Below are positions 5,598 through 13,334 of a stretch of DNA of 17,936 nucleotides, in pieces. Source of the DNA: Lentzea aerocolonigenes. Its GTDB lineage: Bacteria > Actinomycetota > Actinomycetes > Mycobacteriales > Pseudonocardiaceae. Numbering within the stretch: position 1 is the first letter of the stretch; every line of letters begins with the position of its first letter. The notes beneath the pieces were generated by a model that was not told the origin of the DNA, ran no database searches, and saw nothing but the letters and a program-made list of their open reading frames with translations. The stretch covers positions 1 to 17,936 of the forward strand of contig NZ_JYJG01000292.1 in the NCBI RefSeq assembly GCF_000955955.1, given 5' to 3'. A program made the position numbers and the translations under genes.

Positions 5598-7856
5598 ATG
5601 TGCGCCACCCACACCTCGTTGTCCGGGTCGACGTTCGGCGAGGTCCTGCTGAGCCTTCGGATGGCGGCAGGCCTGTCGCAGGCAGGTCTGGCGCTCACCT
5701 CCGGGATGAGCGTCCGGGCGTTGCGCGAGCTGGAACGCGGTCGGGCAAGTGCGCCGCAGGAGCGTTCGACTGAGCTGCTCGCCGACGCGTTGAGACTCGC
5801 GGGGGATGCTCGGGAGTCCTTCCTCGTCCTGGCGAAGGAGGGGCGTCGCCGCTCGATCGGGATCGCCAAAGGCGCGGAGTTGCGCCGCCTGCCGGCTGTG
5901 TCCGGCCTTGTCGGAAGGCAGCCGGAACTCCTGCGGCTCTCTCGCGAGGCCGAAGCCGGTGGCGTTGTCGTGATCGCGGGACCTCCTGGGGTCGGGAAGA
6001 CGTCGCTGGCAGTGGCGGCGGCGGATGAGCTGGTCTCCTCCTTCCCGGACGGTTGTCTCGCGGTGGACCTGCGCGGTGTCGACGATCGGCCGCTCAGTTC
6101 CGCCGCTGCGCTGGAAGCGATGTTGACCTCGCTGGACGTGTCGCCAGGGCGGATGCCCGCGACGGTCGAGGAGCGCAGTTCGTTGTTCCGCAAGGTGTTG
6201 CGCGATCGGCGAGTGCTCGTGGTGCTGGACAACGCTTCCAACGAGGGCCAGGTCAGGCCGTTGCTGGCGATGAGCGAGGGGTGCCTGACGATCGTGACCT
6301 GCCGGCGCGTGCTCGCGGGGCTGGAGTCGGCACGCTGGATGGTGTTGGACACGTTGGCGGAGGACGGTGCTTTGGAACTGTTCGCGTCCGTTGCCGGCGA
6401 GCAGGTGGTGCGGGAGGAACCTCAAGCCGCGCGGGAGCTGGTGGCGCTGTGCGGGAACCTGCCGTTGGCGGTGCGGATGGTGGGCAATCGTCTCGCTGCC
6501 TGGCGCAACGAGCGACCGGTCGCTGCGCTGGCGGGTGCGTTGCGGGACGAGAGGGGACGGCTGGACTCGCTCTCGATGGGGAACGAAGACCTGCGGACGG
6601 CGTTCTCGATGTCGTACCAGGTGTTGTCGCCGCGAGCTCGGTTGGTGTTCCGCCGGCTGGCCGTCGTTCCCGGGGTCCACTTCGACGACGATCTCGCTGC
6701 TGTGGCAACTGGTGTGCCGGTGGCCGAAGTCGGTCTGGTGCTGGACGAGCTCGTCGAGATGTCCCTGCTGACCATCACGACCGAGTCGGTGCGCTTCCAG
6801 TTCCACGACCTGATCCGCATCTTCGCGCGCGAACGCCGGCTCGAGGAAGAACCGCAGGACGTGCGCGACCAGCTGCGCGACGCTTTCGCCACGCACGTCC
6901 TGGACCTGGCGTCCGCGGCGGGCAGGCTGTTCTTCCCGGACGTGCGGGAGGTGCCGCGGGACTGCCCGTTCCGCTCGTACGAGGAGGCGGCCGAGTGGCT
7001 CGACCGGGAAGCCTCGAACTGGTCGGCGGTGCAGCGGGAGGCCGCGGCACTCGGCCGGCACCGCCAGGTGCTCGACTTCGCCGTCTCGATCCACCGCTAC
7101 GCCATCGGTCGCGAGCAGAAGCACCGCTGGGACGAGGTCTTCGAGCTCGGCCTGCAGGCCGCCAGGGCACTCGGCGACCGGCGCGGTGAGGCCGAGATGC
7201 TGAGCCCGCTCGGCTCGGCACAGGACCGCTGCGCCGACAACCAGGAACTCGCGCTCACGACGCTGCGAGAGGCGGTGGCGGTCGCGGAGGAGATCGGGCA
7301 CCGCCGGATCGTCATGTCCGCCAACTCGTCCATCGGACTGGCGCTCTCGCGCCTCGGCAGGTTCGCGGAAGCGCTCGAACACACCACCTTCGCCTACAAG
7401 AGGTCCGGGGAGTTCGGCTTCTTCCAGCAACGGGTCTGGGTGTCCCTCGCCCTGGGCACCTGCCTGCTGGCAGCAGGCAGGTTCGCGGAAGCGTTGGCGC
7501 TGTTCGCGTCCACACTCGACCAGACGAAGCAGAACGGCGACCAGACCAACCCGGAGACGCTGCACCGGGTGACGGCGTTGCTGCTGACGCTCATGGGCGA
7601 CTGCCTGTCGGCATTGGGGCGCTGGAGCGAGGCCGCCGACAGCTACCACGGTGCGAGAACGACAATCGGTGCGCTCCAGATGAGTTACCGCACCGAAGCA
7701 GAACTGGCGCTCAACGAAGGTGTCGCGCGGCGTCGCACGGGTGAAGCCGAGCAAGCTCGAGCTTGCCTGATGTTCGCGCTCGGCAAGCTCGACGCCCTGG
7801 GCAACCGCGAGCAGCGGGAAATCGCGGAAGCCGAGCTCGAGCTTCTGCCCCACTGA
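5598..7856 (+). CDS. XRE-family HTH / NB-ARC ATPase / TPR transcriptional regulator
   Basis: 752-residue STAND-type regulator. Residues 12-68 form a helix-turn-helix of the XRE type (RMAAGLSQAGLA, then GMSVRALRELERG). Residues about 103-310 are an NB-ARC nucleotide-binding domain: GLVGR, Walker A AGPPGVGKTS (127-136, Lys134), Walker B VLVVLDNA (Asp211), TIVTCRR and CGNLPLA. A winged-helix region follows (VFRRLAVVPG, then FQFHDLIRIFARER). The C-terminal 300 residues are TPR-like helical repeats (LGRFAEALEH, AAGRFAEALALF, LGRWSEAADSY). It resembles the ATPase-TPR part of AfsR/SARP regulators with the SARP DNA-binding domain replaced by XRE. Start: ATG at 5598 with GGGGGAAG 8 bases upstream; ATG 5580 is possible. 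It is divergent from the E1 operon and probably regulates it, itself, or the operon beyond 10686. Confidence 0.88.
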   Translation: MCATHTSLSGSTFGEVLLSLRMAAGLSQAGLALTSGMSVRALRELERGRASAPQERSTELLADALRLAGDARESFLVLAKEGRRRSIGIAKGAELRRLPAVSGLVGRQPELLRLSREAEAGGVVVIAGPPGVGKTSLAVAAADELVSSFPDGCLAVDLRGVDDRPLSSAAALEAMLTSLDVSPGRMPATVEERSSLFRKVLRDRRVLVVLDNASNEGQVRPLLAMSEGCLTIVTCRRVLAGLESARWMVLDTLAEDGALELFASVAGEQVVREEPQAARELVALCGNLPLAVRMVGNRLAAWRNERPVAALAGALRDERGRLDSLSMGNEDLRTAFSMSYQVLSPRARLVFRRLAVVPGVHFDDDLAAVATGVPVAEVGLVLDELVEMSLLTITTESVRFQFHDLIRIFARERRLEEEPQDVRDQLRDAFATHVLDLASAAGRLFFPDVREVPRDCPFRSYEEAAEWLDREASNWSAVQREAAALGRHRQVLDFAVSIHRYAIGREQKHRWDEVFELGLQAARALGDRRGEAEMLSPLGSAQDRCADNQELALTTLREAVAVAEEIGHRRIVMSANSSIGLALSRLGRFAEALEHTTFAYKRSGEFGFFQQRVWVSLALGTCLLAAGRFAEALALFASTLDQTKQNGDQTNPETLHRVTALLLTLMGDCLSALGRWSEAADSYHGARTTIGALQMSYRTEAELALNEGVARRRTGEAEQARACLMFALGKLDALGNREQREIAEAELELLPH

Positions 7857-7938
7857 TGTGGAGCGCGATGCAGCCAGGACGATCTCGGCGCGTCCGGGAG
7901 TGGTGCCCCTGAACCGGCGCCGCCGTACAGGACGCGGG

Positions 7939-8469
7939 TCAGCTCCAGCGGAACCGGTTGATGAGAGCGGCAGCGACCGGCACGCGGGACAACACGGAGA
8001 ACACGCCCATACCCAGCGCAGCGCCGGCCACGTTGAAGAACAGATCGTTCACGTCGCTCAGGTGGCCGCCGCCCAGGAGGTTGCCGGTGAAGAACTGAGT
8101 CACCTCGATCGCCAGGCTGAACGCCGCGGCCACAGCCACCACGCGCCACCACGAAGCTTTGGCCAGGAGCAGCGGCAAAATCATCCCGACAGGTACGAAC
8201 ACCACCATGTTCTGCACCGCATCAAGGACGTCGTAGCCATCAACGAGTCCGAAGTAGACCTTCCACTGCGGTTCGCCTCCCGGCATGTTCAGGAAGATCG
8301 GGAACACCGTGTTCGCCAGGACTCCCGCGGCGTACACGCAGAGCACAAGAGCGACAGCGGCACGAGGTGCCGTGAGGCGGTCGCGGCGGCGCAGGTGCCA
8401 CAGCAAGGCCAGAAAGACCACCGCCGCCAGGGGAACTACCACTGGAAGCACCGGCACCTCTCGAAACAC
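7939..8469 (-). CDS. VanZ-family integral membrane protein
   Basis: 176 residues with about four or five hydrophobic segments: near 8-24, about 38-60, 85-105 and 110-128, and a last one around 145-165. VanZ-family landmarks are NTVFPIF, DAVQNMVVFVPVGMILPLL, FSLAIEVTQFF and SDVNDLFFNVAGAALG. The exact role of VanZ proteins is unclear; the name comes from teicoplanin resistance, and they are widespread in actinomycetes. It begins with GTG (8467-8469), with AAGGAAG 9 bases upstream. The gene upstream on this strand, a remnant, ends one base before this GTG, so the two once formed one transcription unit. It is convergent with the NB-ARC regulator, with 82 bases between the stops and no clear terminator seen there. 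Confidence 0.88.
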   Translation of the reverse strand: MFREVPVLPVVVPLAAVVFLALLWHLRRRDRLTAPRAAVALVLCVYAAGVLANTVFPIFLNMPGGEPQWKVYFGLVDGYDVLDAVQNMVVFVPVGMILPLLLAKASWWRVVAVAAAFSLAIEVTQFFTGNLLGGGHLSDVNDLFFNVAGAALGMGVFSVLSRVPVAAALINRFRWS

Positions 8470-8470
8470 T

Positions 8471-8812
8471 TCACATCACTTCCTTTCGTGAGCCGGGACG
8501 CAAGATCTCGCCGACGTCTTGTCGCCACTTGTCGCGGCCGCGGTCGGCCTGCAGCTTCTCAGGCCGGGTCGTGGCCGGCCGCGTCCGCCGCGCCGGTGTG
8601 ATCTTGTTGTTGCGGTCGCCGCTGGTGAGCGACACGGCCGCCGGGCGGTCGTACCGGAGCCAAAGCCGAGCGACCGCGTCTCCGACGACCGCCAGGCCGG
8701 CAGCCCCGGCGTCGCCAGAGCGATCACCCACAGCCCGGGGAGGAGGTAGAGCCAACTGCCGATCGGGGCGTGCACGCGCAAGCCTCAGGTAAGGGCGGGC
8801 GAACACGGACAT
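8471..8812 (-). pseudogene. Frameshifted remnant with UbiA-prenyltransferase N-terminus
   Basis: No single frame gives a sensible protein, but pieces do. From ATG 8812 one frame reads MSVFARPYLRLARA. The next frame then continues HAPIGSWLYLLPGLWVIAL and ATPGLPA. Joined, these match the start of UbiA-type prenyltransferases (RLMR-x-DKPIG-x-LLLLWP-x-LWAL, then ATPG). G/C at third positions switches back to the first frame near 8710 and stays high to the TGA at 8471, but this part (VARLWLRYDRPAAVSLTSGD, then a basic tail) is not recognisably UbiA. A full UbiA has about 290 residues, so most of the gene is missing. No Shine-Dalgarno is evident. Most likely a deleted and frameshifted gene; a sequencing error could explain one shift but not the missing body. 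Confidence 0.5.
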
Positions 8813-8895
8813 TCGCGGCACGAGTGCGGCAGTGGGGCCCTGCATTTCCCACACGGCCCGCACTGTGCGCCGAGACGTTGAAGTGGAAATGTCGT

Positions 8896-9105
8896 TCACC
8901 TTGTCCGCTTGTAACAGAACTCGACGTCTCCGCCGACTGCGAGCGCCGCACGCACCCCGCGGCACCATCGCAGCACATGCGCGGTGGGTCCCGTCGTTCT
9001 CCGCTCGACCGGTTCACACATGGCCACCCGATTCGGCACGACCGGCCACTGGCGGTGCCCCGCACGTCGGGCGAGCAACGTCGATCCGAAGTGGACCGCG
9101 TGCAC
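8896..9105 (-). CDS. Doubtful small protein or remnant (69 residues)
   Basis: This frame begins at GTG 9105 and reads VHAVHFGSTLLARR, later WPVVPNRVAMCEPVERR. Roughly three quarters of its codons end in G or C, more than other frames here. It lacks a convincing Shine-Dalgarno (only GGGG 2 bases before the GTG). The frame continues upstream with similar bias, so it may be a fragment of a longer broken gene. No family recognised. The rest of the 8813-9297 stretch shows nothing I can name. Confidence 0.25.
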   Translation of the reverse strand: MHAVHFGSTLLARRAGHRQWPVVPNRVAMCEPVERRTTGPTAHVLRWCRGVRAALAVGGDVEFCYKRTR

Positions 9106-9297
9106 GGCCCCGTCGAGCGCGAACGCTCGCCTTGCGGGCGCCGCCGGGATGGCCTGCTGCCCGAATCGTCACGGTCATCGGCCCGAAGGTGACATGGCGC
9201 GAGCCGACACTTCGCCACTGGACCGACGGCGTGCTGTGATGCACGCCGTCGTGGCACCACCAGCCACTCCCTTCCAGCCGAGCAGTCGGGATCCACC

Positions 9298-10158
9298 ATG
9301 GCCCTCACCGAGCAACGCTCCCGACCTCCACTCGGCAACTTCGCCAGGACCCTGCGCATCGCCGTCCGCTGCGTCGACGCGGACCTCCGCCTCGCGACCG
9401 ATCTCCGCGCCGCCGTGGCGGATCCCCCGTCGACCACCGCGCTCCTCACGCAGGTGGAGCCTCCTCTGGTGTTCGCCCGGCTGTTCGCGGTCGTCACCGC
9501 GGCGGCAGCGGGGGGTTCTCCGCACAACGCCATGCCGGTGTCGGTGCTGTCGTCGTTGTGGTGGGCCGGCCTGGAAACGAGCACGGGCGCCGCGGCGGCC
9601 AGGTTGCCGTTGCGCTACCTGCGTTCTCTCGACATCACGGAGGACCTCCGCCGAGGGTGGACCACCGACCTGGAGGAGACGGCGGTCGATCCCGGTCCGG
9701 GGTCAAGCGTTCGAAGCAACGCCTACGCGCGCGACGCTTTCATGGCGGCGAGAACATGCGCACCTTCGGACGGGCCGCAGTGGCGCGAGTTCGGGAGGCT
9801 GTACGGGTCGCTGGCCGATCAGGCCGCCGCGAACTCCGCCGGTGGTGCCCACACACCACCGCTGTTGCTCGCCAGCGCCTGCAAGATCGCGAGCACGCAC
9901 CGCAGACAGCACATGATCCGGCTCGGCGAGGAAGCCGGCCGGAACGCCGAAGCCGGGATCGCGCTCCGGGACCTCTCCAGCGCCCCCGATGCCGTGCAGC
10001 TGTACGACCGCGAGGTCCACGACCTGCACTCGCGGGCGGTGAGCACCCTGGCGGGTCTGTGCGAGCCGAACCCGTACCGCGCGTTCTTGCGTTCCCGGCT
10101 GGACGGCCTGTTGCAGAACTCGCTCGTGCGCCCGCGTGAGATGGTCGGTGAACTCTGA
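9298..10158 (+). CDS. Polyprenyl-synthetase-like protein lacking Asp-rich motifs
   Basis: 286 residues, largely helical, with high G/C at third positions. Weak similarity to actinomycete trans-isoprenyl diphosphate synthases: VLSSLWWAGLETS lies where these have LWW-x-GAE followed by DDxxD; WREFGRLYGSLADQAAAN resembles the W-R-x-FG-x-L-x-G-x-LQQ-x-ND helix before the second Asp motif; and LYDREVHDLHSRAVSTLAGL resembles the usual C-terminal helix. Both Asp-rich metal motifs are absent, so prenyl transfer activity is unlikely. Inferred: a pseudoenzyme or repurposed fold. The start ATG has only a weak upstream GGGA. The gene lies near the UbiA-like remnant, hinting at a former isoprenoid locus. 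An unrelated helical family cannot be excluded. Confidence 0.5.
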   Translation: MALTEQRSRPPLGNFARTLRIAVRCVDADLRLATDLRAAVADPPSTTALLTQVEPPLVFARLFAVVTAAAAGGSPHNAMPVSVLSSLWWAGLETSTGAAAARLPLRYLRSLDITEDLRRGWTTDLEETAVDPGPGSSVRSNAYARDAFMAARTCAPSDGPQWREFGRLYGSLADQAAANSAGGAHTPPLLLASACKIASTHRRQHMIRLGEEAGRNAEAGIALRDLSSAPDAVQLYDREVHDLHSRAVSTLAGLCEPNPYRAFLRSRLDGLLQNSLVRPREMVGEL

Positions 10159-10685
10159 TCCGATGAAGCTCTGCCCGTTCGCCTGGACGAGCTTCCCGAT
10201 CGGACACGGGCGACAACTCGCGTCCGCGACCGTCCGCGCCGCACAGTGCCGGAGCACTGCGGCGGCGACATGATGTCCACGAGCTCGGCGAGCCTCGAAA
10301 GCACGTCTGAGCGCGCGGTCCCGGTGCTGTCGGCCGGCGGCTGAGGCTCACCTGCACGCTCGGTACACGCGATTTCACGCGGGACGCTCCGGTCCCTTGT
10401 GGATCAGATCCTGCGCGACCGGGGGAAGTCGTTGCCCCTGGGGCGCAGGTGATGCCGGCAGCACTCGAAGGCCGGCCCGGCAACCACGGCTGAGCATCTG
10501 GTTCCGCACGCATCCCCGAATGGGTATTTGGGTCGATCCGCTGGTGCGCAGAGGCAATCCGGGTGTGCTGCACGCCACCCCCGGCCTGTTCGAGTGATTC
10601 TCTGTCCTCGCCTGGGACGGCGGTCGAGTTCCGTCTACACCGGAAGGGCACTCGCAGTCGTTCCTGCCTCCGGAAAGGGTTTCAA
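10159..10685. other. 527-bp spacer upstream of the oxygenase operon
   Basis: No frame here has coding bias or family similarity. Besides the hairpin near 10250 it holds a loose GCCGGC repeat pair around 10454-10475 and a slightly A/T-rich GGTATTTGG near 10523-10531 that could contain a -10 element, although no good -35 accompanies it. The promoter of the operon starting at 10686 most likely lies within the last 200 bases. Confidence 0.4.
10238..10266 (+). terminator. Possible hairpin terminator
   Basis: CAGTGC (10244-10249) pairs with GCACTG (10254-10259) around a 4-base CGGA loop. The stem is extended by GCCGC/GCGGC after a small internal loop. It lies 80 bases after the stop of the polyprenyl-synthetase-like gene and has no T-run. 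Confidence 0.35.
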
Positions 10686-11708
10686 GTGAGCGATGTAGTG
10701 GAGCGGGTGTCGGATTGGCTCGGCCGATCCGCGGACGAGATCGATCGGCTCGTGCACCCGGTGGAGCTGGAACGGGTACTCGGCGCGGTCCACGAGCTCA
10801 ACCGCCGTGCCGCCGCGGGCGACCCGGCGATGTTCTACCGGCAGCAGCTCCTGCTGTCGAGGATCTACAACCTGCAGCTGCGGGTGGCGCCCGGTGAATC
10901 GTCCGCCGAGGGCTCGACCGTGGTGCACCAGGTGACACGCGTGCTGGAGCGGGCGACCGCGGGTGCGGAGGATTCGAGGATCGAAGCGGGAGCGCTCGAC
11001 CACGCGCCATCGGAACCCGCCGAGTTCGTGTCCTGGCTGAAAAAACTCGCGCGGAAGCACACCGTCTTCAAACACCCGTACTACACCGGCTTCATCCGCG
11101 ATCGGGCCGACCGCGAGGCGATCCGCCGTTACATGATCCAGGAGTCGGTCATCGACGGGCGTTTCGACGACCTCCTCGCGATGATGCAGGTGGGCACGAG
11201 CGGGCCTGCCAAGATGGAGATCGCCCGCAACTTCTGGGACGAGATGGGCAACGGAACCCCGGCAGAGGTGCACACCCACCTGTTCAAGCAGATCTTCGAG
11301 GTGTTCGACATCTCCGAGGACGAACTGGAGAACGCCCTCACCGCCAACGCGTTGCTGTCCGGCAATCTCGCGGTCATGCTGTGCCGCTACCGCTCCAGCT
11401 ACGCCGAGGCGGTCGGCTTCCTCGGCATGACCGAGTGGTTGGTCCCGGATCGCTTCGTGCAGGTGGTGCACGCCTGGGAGCGGCTCGGTCTGCCGGATGT
11501 CGGCATCGTCTACCACCGCCTGCACATCACCGTGGACGCCCAGCACGCCGCCGGGTGGTTCCACAACGTCATCAAACCCGCGGCCACCTCACCCGCCATG
11601 CGCAAGGGAATCGCTCGCGGCACGCTGTGGCGTTTGAACTCGTCGCAGCGCTACCTCGACGAACGAATGTCCGAAGTGGACTTGACAGCGAGCCTTTCGA
11701 CCGCCTGA
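10686..11708 (+). CDS. Heme-oxygenase-like diiron oxidase/oxygenase (HDO), possible N-oxygenase
   Basis: 340-residue protein of the iron-containing redox enzyme group (UndA, BesC, CADD, SznF central domain). Likely iron ligands: E153 (MIQESVIDGRFDD), E186 and H196 (FWDEMGNGTPAEVHTHLF), E250 (GMTEWLVP), and H280, D284 and H287 (YHRLHITVDAQH). E186-x9-H196, the 30-residue step from E250 to H280, and H-x3-D-x2-H match the ligand spacing I recall for the SznF diiron site. That suggests a complete 3-His/4-carboxylate set, as in N-oxygenating members. Inferred: O2-dependent N-hydroxylation or oxidative cleavage of an amino-acid-derived substrate. Start: GTG with AAAGGG 6 bases upstream; the frame is open further upstream but without coding bias. 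First gene of the operon; the 2OG dioxygenase follows after 41 bases. Confidence 0.85.
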   Translation: MSDVVERVSDWLGRSADEIDRLVHPVELERVLGAVHELNRRAAAGDPAMFYRQQLLLSRIYNLQLRVAPGESSAEGSTVVHQVTRVLERATAGAEDSRIEAGALDHAPSEPAEFVSWLKKLARKHTVFKHPYYTGFIRDRADREAIRRYMIQESVIDGRFDDLLAMMQVGTSGPAKMEIARNFWDEMGNGTPAEVHTHLFKQIFEVFDISEDELENALTANALLSGNLAVMLCRYRSSYAEAVGFLGMTEWLVPDRFVQVVHAWERLGLPDVGIVYHRLHITVDAQHAAGWFHNVIKPAATSPAMRKGIARGTLWRLNSSQRYLDERMSEVDLTASLSTA

Positions 11709-11749
11709 CGAGCCGGCCGTCGCGCATCTCGAGGAAGGGGATTCCCGGA

Positions 11750-12457
11750 ATGGCACTCAACGAAGCAGGCTTCAGCATCATCGATCTTCCGGCGGCGTCA
11801 GCTGACCTGCTGGCCAGCTATGACGATCTGCCGGTCGACGAGTACATGGGCGGCGGCACGAGGTTCAAGCGGTTCTGCCAGTACCGCCTGTCGCAGGACC
11901 AGGACGCCGGTTGTTCGTTCGAGCTGCTGCCGCAGCGCGACTACACGACCTTCGTCAAGTTCAACCCGGTGGCGGGCGGCATTCGGCGGCGGTACGAGCC
12001 GATCAAGGCCGACTTCACCGATCTGCTTCGTGCGGGCGTGCACGGTTTCCCGCTCGACCTCACCGAGGACTGGTCGATCAACCTGCACCAGAACCGGTCG
12101 CAGGCGACCAGTGCGACGACCGCGCCTCTCACCCCGGAGGGTGTCCATCACGACGGCCACGACTACGTGATGATCGGCGTGCTTCGGCGGGCCAACGTCG
12201 GAGGTGCGTTGACCAGGCTCTGGAAGCCGGGGGCCGACGAACCCTTCTGGAGCGGGACCATCGAGGAAGGGCAAGCGGTTCTGCTCGACGACCGGGCCAT
12301 CCAGCACGACGTCACGGATGTGGAGTCGATCGACGGTGGCCCGGCCAACAGGGACATCTTCATCGCGGCGTTCTCCCGGTGGAGCAGGAAGTGGTACGGC
12401 GACGAGCACGACGCAGAGGCGCTCGCCGGCGGCTCGTCCGGTGCTGCAGCGGATTGA
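11750..12457 (+). CDS. 2-oxoglutarate/Fe(II) dioxygenase, amino-acid hydroxylase family
   Basis: 235-residue non-heme iron dioxygenase of the 2OG-Fe dioxygenase family that includes the Bacillus L-isoleucine 4-hydroxylase IDO. Iron triad: H133-x-D135 in TPEGVHHDGHDYV and distal H186 in DRAIQHDVTDV. R201 in NRDIFIAAFSRW probably binds the 2OG carboxylate. NLHQNRSQATS (111-121) and GVLRRANVGGALTRLW match the family core. Known members hydroxylate free aliphatic amino acids such as Ile, Leu or Met, coupled to decarboxylation of 2-oxoglutarate. The substrate here is unknown but a free amino acid is likely, given the amino-acid enzymes around it. Start: ATG after GGAAGGGGA. The DapF-like gene follows after 5 bases. 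Confidence 0.87.
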   Translation: MALNEAGFSIIDLPAASADLLASYDDLPVDEYMGGGTRFKRFCQYRLSQDQDAGCSFELLPQRDYTTFVKFNPVAGGIRRRYEPIKADFTDLLRAGVHGFPLDLTEDWSINLHQNRSQATSATTAPLTPEGVHHDGHDYVMIGVLRRANVGGALTRLWKPGADEPFWSGTIEEGQAVLLDDRAIQHDVTDVESIDGGPANRDIFIAAFSRWSRKWYGDEHDAEALAGGSSGAAAD

Positions 12458-12462
12458 CCGAG

Positions 12463-13326
12463 ATGGTGGCGTTCGCCAAGTACCACGCGATGGGCAACGA
12501 CTACCTGCTCGTCGAACCGCAGGACGGTGTGGCCGCGGGTCCGCTCGCCGCACGCGTTCTGTGCGATCGCCACTTCGGGATCGGCGCCGACGGGGTGGTG
12601 TTCGGGCCGTTGGGACGACCGGCCGTGGCAGGTGGGGCCGAGGTGCGCATCCACAACGCCGATGGCTCGGCGTGCGAGCGCAGTGCGAACGGGTTGCGTG
12701 CGTTCGCACTTGAGCACGCACGCCGGCACGGGACGAGGCAGTTGGCCGTCGACACGGGGTTCTGCACGTCGACGACCTCCGTCGAGGACGTTGACGCCGG
12801 GATCGTATCGATCGAGCTCGGCCGTCCGGACTTCTCCGCGGCTGCGGTGCCCCTGCTGGACTGCGTGGGCGAGGCCGTGGACGTGCCGATCGAGGCCGGT
12901 GGCGACCGGTGGAGGATCACCGCGTTGAACAACGGCAATCCGCACGCGGTGCTGATCGTGTCCGCAGTGGACGATCAGCTGGTCGACGTGATCGGCCCCC
13001 TGCTGTCCGCGCACCCGAGGTTTCCCGCCAGGGTGAACGTCGAGTTCGCCGCGGTCGCCGGTGAGGACGTGCTCCGCGTGGCGGTGTGGGAACGGGGCGC
13101 GGGCCGCGTGCTGGCCTCCGGCAGTGGTGGCTGTGCGGCCGCCGCGGCCGCACACCGCCTCGGTCTGGTCGGAGACCAGGTTGAAGTGATCATGAGCGGC
13201 GGTGCTTTCACCACCCGGTTCGGCAGCCGGGGCACCGTGTTCATGACCGGTGAGGTCGAGCAGATAGCCGTGGGCCGGGTGGCTGCCGGGATCACATCGC
13301 GGATGAGAGAACCGCAACCGTCCTGA
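12463..13326 (+). CDS. Diaminopimelate-epimerase-fold protein with both catalytic Cys replaced by Ser
   Basis: 287 residues clearly of the DapF family: FAKYHAMGNDYLLVE (4-18), CDRHFGIGADGVV (34-46), HNADGSACERSANGLRAF (64-81), NNGNPHAVLIV (156-166), RVNVEFA and VWERGAGRVLASGSGGC (208-224). DapF works by two cysteines in NxDGSxxxxCGN and ERGxGETxACGTG. Here these are Ser74 and Ser219, read directly as AGT and TCC. The Glu-Thr after the second RGxG is Arg-Val, so substrate contacts differ as well. A normal two-base racemisation is therefore improbable. Inferred: a pathway-specific isomerase, cyclase, lyase or binding protein, not lysine biosynthesis. The start ATG has only weak Shine-Dalgarno pairing and probably depends on coupling with the upstream gene, 5 bases away. 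The Mo enzyme follows after 8 bases. Confidence 0.88.
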   Translation: MVAFAKYHAMGNDYLLVEPQDGVAAGPLAARVLCDRHFGIGADGVVFGPLGRPAVAGGAEVRIHNADGSACERSANGLRAFALEHARRHGTRQLAVDTGFCTSTTSVEDVDAGIVSIELGRPDFSAAAVPLLDCVGEAVDVPIEAGGDRWRITALNNGNPHAVLIVSAVDDQLVDVIGPLLSAHPRFPARVNVEFAAVAGEDVLRVAVWERGAGRVLASGSGGCAAAAAAHRLGLVGDQVEVIMSGGAFTTRFGSRGTVFMTGEVEQIAVGRVAAGITSRMREPQPS

Positions 13327-13334
13327 GGAGCGCC

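Noticed and set aside
5238..7853. An 871-codon open frame on the - strand opposite the NB-ARC regulator
   Set aside because: Its translation has no domain or motif and is rich in Arg, His and Gln, as expected for the antisense of a G/C-rich gene. The + strand protein has clear Walker motifs and TPRs.
8984..9916. A 310-codon + strand frame overlapping the polyprenyl-synthetase-like gene
   Set aside because: The second half is an obvious frame-shadow of that gene (Arg/Pro/Ser-rich), and the first half has no motif.
10563..10685. A longer HDO protein starting at 10563
   Set aside because: The extra 41 codons lack coding bias, and GTG 10686 has AAAGGG 6 bases upstream.
12670..12680. Cys71 or Cys224 of the DapF-like protein as a replacement catalytic thiol
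   Set aside because: Both are out of register with the DapF catalytic positions (74 and 219), and Cys224 matches a non-catalytic Cys of the family motif. Still possible, but not supported by alignment by eye.
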